Assembly (NCBI GenBank): GCA_017651315.1
Contig: JAGCDE010000012.1
Span: 1-38,325 of the forward strand
Length of the DNA: 38,325 bases
From: Bacteroidaceae bacterium
Lineage (GTDB): Bacteria; Bacteroidota; Bacteroidia; Bacteroidales; Bacteroidaceae
Direction of reading: 5' to 3'
Part shown: piece by piece, positions 16,115-23,385 of the stretch
Position numbering within the stretch: the first letter of the stretch is position 1
How the letters are laid out: every line of letters starts with the position of its first letter
Position numbers and translations under genes: made by a program
The notes under the pieces: model-generated
Told to the model about the DNA's origin: nothing
Seen by the model: only the letters and a program-made list of their open reading frames with translations
Database searches by the model: none

Positions 16115-16134
16115 ATTGTTTTGTTTAAGATTGT

Positions 16135-17643
16135 TCAGTCGTCGGTGTCTCCAAGCAGGATAACGAGCCGGTCACCTGTCATGAGCTTCATGCTGCCGTG
16201 AGGCACCAGGTATTTCGGACCGCGCCGCACCATTATCACACGGATGCCATGTGGCAGATGCAGGTCGCGTAGGGTCTCTCCACGGGTGAGGTCCTCATCG
16301 GAGACTATGTGGTCACGAAGTATCCCCATCTCCTCGGGAATCTCCATGCCGAATGTCTCCACATCGGGGTCGTCGTCTATGCTCATGTTGAGCAGATGAG
16401 CCATGGGGGAGAGCGTCATGCCCTGCAGCAGAAGGGACAGGAGCGTGATGAAGAACACTATGTTGAATATCTCGTTAGAGCCATCCACTCCTTCAATAAC
16501 GGTGTAAAGGGCAAACAGGATAGGTCCCGCACCCTTGAGTCCCACCCATGATGCCAGGAGCTTGGCCCTGAACGACAGTCCTCTGAACGGCAGCAGGCTG
16601 AGCATGATGCCTGCAGGACGTGCTATCAGCATGATGAACAACCCAATGAGCAATGCGGGCCATATCACAAAGTGCATCTGCGACGGTCTGGCGAGGAGGC
16701 CCAGCAGAAGGAACATTATGAGTTGCGAGAGCCATGTTATACCGTCGAAGAACAACAGCACATCCTTCTTGCAGGGCAGGTCCTTTGTGTTACCTATGAT
16801 TATGGCGGTTATGTAGAGTGCCAGCAGGCCGTTGCCTCCGATGTACGAAGCCGCTCCGTTGGAGAAGAGGGCTATGCTGAGGATCATGATGGAGTAGAGA
16901 GGGCTGTTCTGGAGCTTTATCTTGATAAGGAGCCATCTGGCCCCGTGTCCTATGGCCATACCGATACCGAAGCCCAGTGCTATCTGCTTGGTCAGTATCC
17001 AGCTTCCGGTAAGGATGATGTGCCACAGGCCGGACGCTTCCGGGGCGGTGTTAACCGTACCCATGATCTGGACGATGAAGATGGTAAGCACGTAAGCCAT
17101 GGGGTCGTTGCTTCCCGATTCCAGCTCCAGCATAGGGCCGAGATTCTCGCGAAGGGAGAGACGGCGGGTCCGGAGTATGGAGAACACCGATGCCGAATCG
17201 GTGGATGACAGGACGGAAGCAAGGAGGAAACATCCCATAAGTGTCTTGCCTGCACCGCCTATCTTGTCGCCTAACACATAGAAAATGAAGAAACCGGTGA
17301 CGATGATGGTGATGAAGACCCCCACTGTTGACATGGTAATACCTTTCTTTATAATGGGACGGGTATCGGCAAGCGATGTCTCGAGACCACCGGAAAGCAG
17401 GATGATGGTCATGGAGAGATGACCAAGGAATTCCGCCGCATGGAGATTCTCTATCTTGATACCTAATCCGTCCTCACCGGCCAGCATTCCGATTATCAGG
17501 AACAGCAGCATGGTGGGGACACCGAACCTGGTCCCTATCTTGGTCACAAGAATGGCGATGGACATGAGGATGGAGATCAGGAGGATGAGGTTTCCCGATG
17601 AGAGGTCTATGCTGAATATGGACAGTGGTGTAAGGATGGTCAT
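16135..17643 (-). CDS. K+(Na+)/H+ antiporter, NhaP2/CvrA type with RCK_C domain
   Basis: The 502-residue protein has about 12-13 membrane segments of the CPA1 fold, including TMSTVGVFITIIVTGFFIFY, SSTDSASVFSILRTRR and LELESGSNDPMAYVLTIFIV (the ND-containing ion-binding region). The C-terminal ~75 residues (ETLRDLHLPHGIRVIMVRRG ... MTGDRLVILLGD) form a TrkA_C/RCK_C ligand-binding domain, typical of the K+/H+ antiporter CvrA/NhaP2. It would exchange K+ or Na+ for protons across the inner membrane, possibly gated by a nucleotide bound at RCK_C. Its gene starts one base after the stop codon of the phosphatase/kinase gene, so the two are translationally coupled. The placement between sensor and STAS genes suggests ion homeostasis is part of the same response. 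Confidence 0.93.
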   Translation of the reverse strand: MTILTPLSIFSIDLSSGNLILLISILMSIAILVTKIGTRFGVPTMLLFLIIGMLAGEDGLGIKIENLHAAEFLGHLSMTIILLSGGLETSLADTRPIIKKGITMSTVGVFITIIVTGFFIFYVLGDKIGGAGKTLMGCFLLASVLSSTDSASVFSILRTRRLSLRENLGPMLELESGSNDPMAYVLTIFIVQIMGTVNTAPEASGLWHIILTGSWILTKQIALGFGIGMAIGHGARWLLIKIKLQNSPLYSIMILSIALFSNGAASYIGGNGLLALYITAIIIGNTKDLPCKKDVLLFFDGITWLSQLIMFLLLGLLARPSQMHFVIWPALLIGLFIMLIARPAGIMLSLLPFRGLSFRAKLLASWVGLKGAGPILFALYTVIEGVDGSNEIFNIVFFITLLSLLLQGMTLSPMAHLLNMSIDDDPDVETFGMEIPEEMGILRDHIVSDEDLTRGETLRDLHLPHGIRVIMVRRGPKYLVPHGSMKLMTGDRLVILLGDTDD

Positions 17644-17644
17644 C

Positions 17645-20011
17645 TCAGGATTCGGTTGTCATTTTCTTTATCAGTGTAAGAATGTTGTGGCCGTCGGCAC
17701 GCTCATAGTTGACATGATCCATGATCTGGCGTATCAGATGTATGCCTAAGCCTCCTATCGAACGGTCTTCGGCGCTCAGAGTGATATCAACCTCAGCCTT
17801 GGCTGTTGGGTCGAAAGGCTTTCCGGTGTCGCTTATCACGAACGACACCTCCTTGCCGTTTGACTTGGCTTCGACAGTGATGTCGCCCTTGGTTCCGGCC
17901 GGATAGGCGTAGTTCATGACATTGACCACAGCCTCCTCGATGGCCAGGTTGATCTGCATTATGGATGCCATGTCGAATCCGTTGGCCTCGCATACCTCGT
18001 CAATGAAGGTATTCAGTCTTGGGACACGTTTGATATCGTTCGTCAGGGTCAGGCTGCGCTGGTAGGTTATATTCTCGTTATGCTTGGTATATTGTACGGC
18101 CAGCATGGTGAGGTCGTCGCTCTGGTCGGCTTCGCCTACGAAGGCATGGACTTCATCGGTCATGCGGTCGATTATGGTGAGGGGAGTGAATATGCGCTTG
18201 CCCTGCAGTTCAAGCGCAGTCTCCTTGATCCGTGACATTCCGAATTGCCTGTGCTCAATGTCTTCGGCCTCGGTCAGACCGTCTGTATAGAGGAATATTG
18301 TGGTGTCAGGGTCAATCATGGTCTCCTGGACGCTGAACTTCCATCCGGGCATGACTCCGACCGGAAGGTTGGAATCGACGGGAAGCATTCCGGCACCTGT
18401 GTTTCCTATCAGCATGGGTGCGTCATGACCGGCATTGGTGTAATGAAGCCGTCCGGTGGGAAGATCCAACGCACCGACGAACAGGGTTACGAACATGTTC
18501 GATTCGTTGTCCTCGGCCATGGCGTCATTGATTCTGGATATTATCCTGTCGGGAGAGGCTTCGTGGGCCGATATGGTCCTGAACTGTGCTTTGGTCACAG
18601 CCATGACGAGAGATGCGGGCACACCCTTGCCCGATACGTCGCCTATGCAGAAGAAGAGCTTTTCGTCGCGTATATAGAAGTCGAACAGGTCACCGCCGAC
18701 CTCCTTGGCAGGGGTAAGGCGTCCGAATACGTCGATGTCATCCCGGTCAGGGAAGGGCGGGAAGATCTTGGGCAGCATGGAACGCTGTATGCCGCTCGCC
18801 ACCGCAAGCTCTCCCTGGATGCGTCCTTTCTGCTCATTGGCCATCTTGAGTTCCTCCATCTGCCGGACGATGGACTGCTGCATGTTCCGGAAGGAGTTGT
18901 TCAATTGTCCTATCTCGTCATTATTCTCCGATTCAGGCAGCTCCTCGTCAAACTGTCCCGATGCAATGGTTTCCGCCTGGTAGGCAAGATTCTCGAGCGG
19001 TTCCAGCTGTTTTGTTATGATACTGCTGAATATCATAAGCATAAGCAGTAAACCGACCACCACTATCCCGAAGATGGAGTTTATCAGACGGTAGTAACCG
19101 CTGAAGATGTCTTTGGCAGGGCAGACTATGCCTACGCTCCAGCCTGTATCCTTGATAGGCTTGAAGAACACATAGCTGTCATTCCCGTCAACTTCAAGTT
19201 CGTGCACTCCCTCCTCCCCGGCCTGCATGGCGTGGCCGAGACTGATCATGGCTGTGTCAGGTTCCAGGAGTGACGGGGTGAATATGGTCTGATAGAAAAG
19301 CTTGGTTGAGTCGGGGTGGACGAAGAATGTACCTCCCTGACCGATCATTATGCTGTATGAGTTGGGATACGGTTTGACAGCTGATATGGTTTGGGACAGC
19401 CACCTCAGGGAGAGATCTACCGAGAAGGTGCCGATGAATGTCCCTTCATCATCCTTGAGAGGCTTACAATAGGAAATTATCATCTCCGGCGAGCAGATGT
19501 CATCGGGGTTGAAATCGGAAAATGGCTCGGTCCAGCATGGCCTGTCCAGAAGCTTGGGCAGCTGATACCAGTCCAGAGACCAGTACTGGTAATGGTCATT
19601 GCCCTCCTGGGTGGTAAGTATGGTGCCGTTGTCATTGAATGAATAGGCCGAGAAATACAATCCCTTATTCTTGAAGAAGTACGGTTCGAATGCGATGGAG
19701 CAGCCGTTCAGGTTGGGGTTGTTCTTGAGGATCTGGCGGCTATAGACCAGCATTGAGTCCGGGTCGTCCAGATGTCTTGAGACCAGCCAGTCCATGTTTT
19801 CAGCGGCAACTGTCACTTCGGTCATGATGGTGTTGATGTGCTGGATGGTGTTGTCGAGTATCAGAGAGGCGTTCTTTATGGCTTCTTTCTGTACGGCTAA
19901 CCTTGATTCATTGAAGAACAGACCTAATGCGGCGAGGAAGATAAGTCCTGAAAACAAGACAATCCAGAGACTTATTTTAGTGGAGAGTGACTTCTGTTTC
20001 TTTTTTCCCAT
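17645..20011 (-). CDS. Membrane sensor with SpoIIE/RsbU phosphatase and RsbW-like kinase domains
   Basis: The 788-residue protein combines several modules. TM1 is at ~12-30 (LWIVLFSGLIFLAALGLFF), followed by a dCache-like periplasmic sensor (~35-300). TM2 is at ~306-328 (IFGIVVVGLLLMLMIFSSII), followed by HAMP and coiled-coil (~330-410). A PP2C/SpoIIE phosphatase domain comes next (~415-640: EVGGDLFDFY, FFCIGDVSGKGVPASL, FLYTDGLTEAED). The C-terminal GHKL ATPase (~650-785) has an N-box (LAIEEAVVNVMNYAY) and G-boxes (ISDTGKPFD, GGLGIHLIRQIMDH), like RsbW/SpoIIAB. Phosphatase and kinase for a STAS protein are therefore fused in one receptor. The start is the ATG at 20011 (MGKKKQKSLS), 13 nt after the binding-protein stop. 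A TTG at 20035 would overlap that gene and is rejected. Confidence 0.92.
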   Translation of the reverse strand: MGKKKQKSLSTKISLWIVLFSGLIFLAALGLFFNESRLAVQKEAIKNASLILDNTIQHINTIMTEVTVAAENMDWLVSRHLDDPDSMLVYSRQILKNNPNLNGCSIAFEPYFFKNKGLYFSAYSFNDNGTILTTQEGNDHYQYWSLDWYQLPKLLDRPCWTEPFSDFNPDDICSPEMIISYCKPLKDDEGTFIGTFSVDLSLRWLSQTISAVKPYPNSYSIMIGQGGTFFVHPDSTKLFYQTIFTPSLLEPDTAMISLGHAMQAGEEGVHELEVDGNDSYVFFKPIKDTGWSVGIVCPAKDIFSGYYRLINSIFGIVVVGLLLMLMIFSSIITKQLEPLENLAYQAETIASGQFDEELPESENNDEIGQLNNSFRNMQQSIVRQMEELKMANEQKGRIQGELAVASGIQRSMLPKIFPPFPDRDDIDVFGRLTPAKEVGGDLFDFYIRDEKLFFCIGDVSGKGVPASLVMAVTKAQFRTISAHEASPDRIISRINDAMAEDNESNMFVTLFVGALDLPTGRLHYTNAGHDAPMLIGNTGAGMLPVDSNLPVGVMPGWKFSVQETMIDPDTTIFLYTDGLTEAEDIEHRQFGMSRIKETALELQGKRIFTPLTIIDRMTDEVHAFVGEADQSDDLTMLAVQYTKHNENITYQRSLTLTNDIKRVPRLNTFIDEVCEANGFDMASIMQINLAIEEAVVNVMNYAYPAGTKGDITVEAKSNGKEVSFVISDTGKPFDPTAKAEVDITLSAEDRSIGGLGIHLIRQIMDHVNYERADGHNILTLIKKMTTES

Positions 20012-20024
20012 AATAGCCTTCGGA

Positions 20025-20966
20025 TTATTTGTCAATTATCTCATCGTATGTCACTTGACGGCTGAGCATGCCGTTCTCATACATAAGCTGGCAGGCTTTT
20101 TCCACCATGTCGGGACGGAGACGGAATTCGTACTCCTTTGACTCCCTGTCAACCATCAGCCTGAGCACCTCCTCCAGCATAAGTTTCTGAAGCACCCTGT
20201 TGGTGGCGATATGCTCCCTTTCAACATAGTCCATGACTATCTCCAGGGTCTCGTCCTGGTTCTGCACCGCCCATTCCCAGCCCTTACGGCTTGCCTCGGC
20301 GAATCTGCGGGCCTGGTCCTTATGCTTCACGTAATACTCCTTTGTCATATAGACTCCGTCTTCCTGGATGTTGTAGCCGTGGTCACGGAACCGATAGACA
20401 TTGTTTTCCTCTATTTCTATACCGGTCTGGAGCAACTGGTAATATTCGTTGTAACTCATGGCCAGTGTGGCGTCGATGGCACCCGAGATGAACAGGTTTA
20501 TATTGGAGGCGAAAGGAACCCAGCGGTAGCCGAGATTGTCCTTGATGCTCATGCAGATTGCTATCTGGCTGAAGCCGGCGTTCCAGATCCCTACTTTCTC
20601 GCCGGTCTGTTCAAGCGGGTTCTTGTCTCTGCGGGAGACTATGACCATGGCGTTGTTCATGGATGTCTGTAGAATGTTTACGAGCGGAACGCCGTCATCG
20701 ATTATCTCCATGGCTTGAGCAAGTGGAAGTGTGGTGGCATGGCTCTCATTGTTCTGGATGCGGTTGAGCGAAGACTGGGTGAGGGAAGGATGGACAATCT
20801 CCACATCCAGTCCTGCATCTTTATAGAACCCCTTCTCCTTGGCTACATAGTATCCTGCAAATTGTGCCTGGGCAGTCCACTGTGGCGTGAAAACCATCTT
20901 GTCCTGCGCCTGGCAGACTGTACAGATGACGGCGCACAATGCTACCGCTAAGGATTGTCTGTTCAT
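20025..20966 (-). CDS. Periplasmic NMT1/THI5-like substrate-binding protein (probable sensor partner)
   Basis: With the ATG at 20966 (MNRQSLAVALCAVICTVCQA, signal peptidase I site before QDK) the protein has 313 residues. FTPQWTAQAQFAGYYVAKEK, GFYKDAGLDVEI and the later GAIDATLAMSYNEYYQL are hallmarks of the NMT1/THI5 family of ABC-type binding proteins, which bind pyrimidine-like or sulfonate-like ligands. No permease or ATPase gene is adjacent. Instead it is the first gene of the operon whose next product is a periplasm-facing sensor. I infer that it presents a ligand to the dCache domain rather than feeding a transporter. The frame extends to 21032, but the signal peptide and a -7 box place the start at 20966. 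Confidence 0.88.
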   Translation of the reverse strand: MNRQSLAVALCAVICTVCQAQDKMVFTPQWTAQAQFAGYYVAKEKGFYKDAGLDVEIVHPSLTQSSLNRIQNNESHATTLPLAQAMEIIDDGVPLVNILQTSMNNAMVIVSRRDKNPLEQTGEKVGIWNAGFSQIAICMSIKDNLGYRWVPFASNINLFISGAIDATLAMSYNEYYQLLQTGIEIEENNVYRFRDHGYNIQEDGVYMTKEYYVKHKDQARRFAEASRKGWEWAVQNQDETLEIVMDYVEREHIATNRVLQKLMLEEVLRLMVDRESKEYEFRLRPDMVEKACQLMYENGMLSRQVTYDEIIDK

Positions 20967-20995
20967 AGAATTGTTGTCACAGGTTAATTTATCTG

Positions 20996-21003
20996 CAAAA
21001 ATA
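20996..21003 (-). promoter_or_regulatory. -7 box of the seven-gene signalling operon
   Basis: On the minus strand TATTTTTG fits TAnnTTTG, about 30 bases upstream of the ATG at 20966. Immediately upstream on the same strand is AACAGATTC, a motif that recurs in several gaps of this window. Confidence 0.6.
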
Positions 21004-21187
21004 ATAAGAATCTGTTTAAAATTGTTTCCCAAAACTACTTAAAGCCCTTTTTTCCTTCTGTTTTTATCGCCCCGCATTCAAAAACAGGTTCTTGGAATCT
21101 GTTCTCACGATGGCCGGTATTGTGACAAATAGGGGTTTTCCTACCGTTTTTTAGGGATAAACCGTGGCGTGGGTGAAAATCCTCCAT

Positions 21188-21195
21188 TATTTTTG
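21188..21195 (+). promoter_or_regulatory. -7 box of the hypothetical barrel-protein gene
   Basis: TATTTTTG followed by CATC fits the -7 consensus, 19 bases before the ATG at 21214. A four-codon reading frame (ATG at 21203, MRER) ends in TGA overlapping that ATG. Confidence 0.6.
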
Positions 21196-21213
21196 CATCA
21201 AAATGCGTGAAAG

Positions 21214-22248
21214 ATGAGAAACGTTTCTGTTTTAGTGCTGGTGTTTTTCTTTTCACTGTCGGCAGCCGCGAGGGAAAAGAGCAACATACAGGTCTGGGGT
21301 GAAGTCAATGCCGCAGCTGACGGCAACAGTTATCTGACAATGTACAAGAACTGTCCTGCCGAAGTGACCGTCCAGTTCCATTTCGTGTACAGGGACAAGT
21401 CGAACTCAGTGAAATATGAACTGGTGATGGCGGACACTGTCGCGGCGGTGCGGGATCCGGTGCCGGTTGAGAAACCTGTGAAGGAGGTGGTTGTCGATAA
21501 GGCTATATACAGCAGTGTGCGCGACAACGGTGAGATATACCGCACGGAGAACCCTGATGACCCGATATTGGCAATGCTGCTGGTGGACCTGTTCGACCTG
21601 TATCACGACATATTCTGGTTTGACGCCATGCACAGGGCGCATTATTATAAAGACCGTAGATATGAAAACTGGAATCCGGTTTCCGGCCGCTCCAGGCAGA
21701 ACCGCGGCCAGTCCACCTCTCCGGATATTGACCTTGACAAACTGGATGACACCGCTCTGCTTGTGGGAGTGGCGGCTGTGGCGGTGGCATCGGCAGGTAT
21801 GCTTGTCGCTGTCGCCGACAGGTGGAACATAAAGGACGGCCGTTTTCCCTATTTTTCGTTCTCCTCCCAGGTGCAGTTCTATTGCGAGACCGGCAATGTG
21901 CGCGATGTCGTTGAGTTCAGATACAGGGGAGGGAACTCGGGCGGTTTCTCATTGATGGGCGACTTGGGCTACTGTTCAGGCTCCCTTAACCGTCCCGACC
22001 TGTTTGACAGGCGTTTCACCTGGAGCGTGGGTGCCGGTCTGGATCTCGGGGCATTCTCCCTCCAGTTCCATTACAAGCCGTCAACCGGCATTCACACGGA
22101 GAACTTCATGAACGTCCAGTTGGGATATGATATCTTTGTCCTGAAGAATCTTGCCCTTGACTTGAGGGCCGGAGCGGGCGTCTTTGAATATGACGGCGAC
22201 CTCTATGCCGACTATCCTCTTTCCGTAGGTTTGCTCTGGAAGTTCTGA
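21214..22248 (+). CDS. Unknown secreted protein, probably with a C-terminal outer-membrane barrel
   Basis: I do not recognise a named family for this 344-residue protein. It has a signal peptide (MRNVSVLVLVFFFSLSAAA, then REKS). An N-terminal part (~20-95) looks beta-rich. Residues ~95-190 are polar and aromatic (DLYHDIFWFDAMHRAHYYKD) and are followed by a hydrophobic, alanine/valine-rich helix (~192-212, VGVAAVAVASAGMLVAVADR). The final ~130 residues show alternating amphipathic strands rich in Y, F and G and end in LLWKF. A terminal phenylalanine is typical of outer-membrane beta-barrel proteins. The gene is monocistronic, divergent from the signalling operon, and convergent with lysA. Its last 11 bases form a hairpin with the end of lysA. 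Confidence 0.75.
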   Translation: MRNVSVLVLVFFFSLSAAAREKSNIQVWGEVNAAADGNSYLTMYKNCPAEVTVQFHFVYRDKSNSVKYELVMADTVAAVRDPVPVEKPVKEVVVDKAIYSSVRDNGEIYRTENPDDPILAMLLVDLFDLYHDIFWFDAMHRAHYYKDRRYENWNPVSGRSRQNRGQSTSPDIDLDKLDDTALLVGVAAVAVASAGMLVAVADRWNIKDGRFPYFSFSSQVQFYCETGNVRDVVEFRYRGGNSGGFSLMGDLGYCSGSLNRPDLFDRRFTWSVGAGLDLGAFSLQFHYKPSTGIHTENFMNVQLGYDIFVLKNLALDLRAGAGVFEYDGDLYADYPLSVGLLWKF

Positions 22249-22277
22249 AATTACGGCGGCTGCCGGTCAGAACTTCC
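22238..22277. terminator. Hairpin made from the 3' ends of two convergent genes
   Basis: GGAAGTTCTGA (22238-22248, end of the barrel-like gene with its TGA) and its exact complement at 22267-22277 (end of lysA with its stop) form 11-bp arms. CGGC/GCCG inside the loop adds a second stem. There is no clear T-run, so this could be a rho-independent-like or merely stabilising structure for both transcripts. Confidence 0.55.
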
Positions 22278-23385
22278 CTGATACGGAAGGTGGGAGCGGG
22301 CGGCAGTTGTAGCAGGAACACATGGTCTCACCGTATGCCCCTGCCGACATGAGTGCAATCAGGTCACCTCGGTGTACCTCAGGCAACATTTCATCCCTGC
22401 CGAATATGTCCGATGACTCGCAGATGGGACCTACCACATCATATTTCATGAGAGGGCCGTCCGAGGTCAGGTTCACTATCTTGTGATGCGCGCCGTAAAG
22501 GGCAGGCCGGATAAGCTCGGTGAACCCGGCATCGACTATGGCGAACCTCTTGATGGTGCCCTGCTTAACATACAGGACCTTGGTGATGAGCCGTCCGCAC
22601 TGTGCCACGATGGCGCGGCCGGGCTCGAAGTGGAGCTGTTGGCCGGGGCGGAGCCTGAGCTCCTCCCGGAAGATGTTGAACCAGCTGTCGAAATCAGGTA
22701 CGGGGTTGCATTCGGGGTTCTCATAGTCAACTCCTAAACCTCCGCCTACGTTTATGCTGCCGATCCTGACTCCCTCTTCCTCCAGCATGTCCTGAAGTTC
22801 GTTCACCTTGCGGCAGAGCAGGCGGTAGGGCTCCATGTCCAGTATCTGTGAACCTATGTGGAAATGCAGTCCTTCAAACCTGAAACAGGGGTTCTGCTGT
22901 GCCTTGCGGATTATGTGCATGAGCATGGGTATCTCTATGCCGAACTTGTTCTCCGCCTTGCCGGTGGTGATGTTGGCATGGGTGTGCGCATCCACGTCGG
23001 GGTTCACGCGTAAGGCGATGCGTGCCGTGGTTCCGAGGGTGTTGCACCGCTCGGATATCACATCCATCTCGGCCTCCGACTCCACATTGAAGCAGTGTAT
23101 GCCGGCCTTGAGAGCCAGGTCTATCTCCCAGTCGGCCTTGCCCACGCCTGCAAACACGATGGAGGATGCGGGGAACCCGTTGTCGAGAGCCGTCTGTATC
23201 TCGCCTCCGCTCACGCAGTCTATGCCTAAGCCATATCTGTTTATGAGCTTGAGCAGCAAAGGGTTGGCATTTGCCTTGATGGCATAGTGGACATGCCAGT
23301 CGGGATGTCCGGAGGTGTTCCTGCGTATGGCCTTGAGGGTCTCTTCGAGTATCCCGAGGTCATACTGGTAGTATGGTGTCCGCAT
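22267..23385 (-). CDS. lysA: Diaminopimelate decarboxylase
   Basis: The 372-residue fold-type III PLP enzyme makes L-lysine from meso-diaminopimelate, the last step of lysine synthesis. Visible features are the PLP lysine K37 in HYAIKANANP, GIDCVSGGEI, the FHIGSQI segment, a glycine-rich phosphate loop (INVGGGLGVDY), FEPGRAIVAQ, PICESSDIF (catalytic cysteine) and the C-terminal SAGAYGETMCSCYNCRP, which usually reads GAYG...YN.RP. It is slightly shorter than the 390-420 residues of many homologues, mainly at the two ends. The ATG overlaps the lysC stop (TAATG), so the two lysine-pathway genes are translationally coupled as the distal part of the his-lys operon. Confidence 0.95.
   Translation of the reverse strand: MRTPYYQYDLGILEETLKAIRRNTSGHPDWHVHYAIKANANPLLLKLINRYGLGIDCVSGGEIQTALDNGFPASSIVFAGVGKADWEIDLALKAGIHCFNVESEAEMDVISERCNTLGTTARIALRVNPDVDAHTHANITTGKAENKFGIEIPMLMHIIRKAQQNPCFRFEGLHFHIGSQILDMEPYRLLCRKVNELQDMLEEEGVRIGSINVGGGLGVDYENPECNPVPDFDSWFNIFREELRLRPGQQLHFEPGRAIVAQCGRLITKVLYVKQGTIKRFAIVDAGFTELIRPALYGAHHKIVNLTSDGPLMKYDVVGPICESSDIFGRDEMLPEVHRGDLIALMSAGAYGETMCSCYNCRPLPPSVSGKF

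Noticed and set aside
18245-19051. Plus-strand open frame (268 codons) opposite the phosphatase/kinase gene
   Set aside because: Antisense shadow in a region with unmistakable SpoIIE motifs on the other strand.
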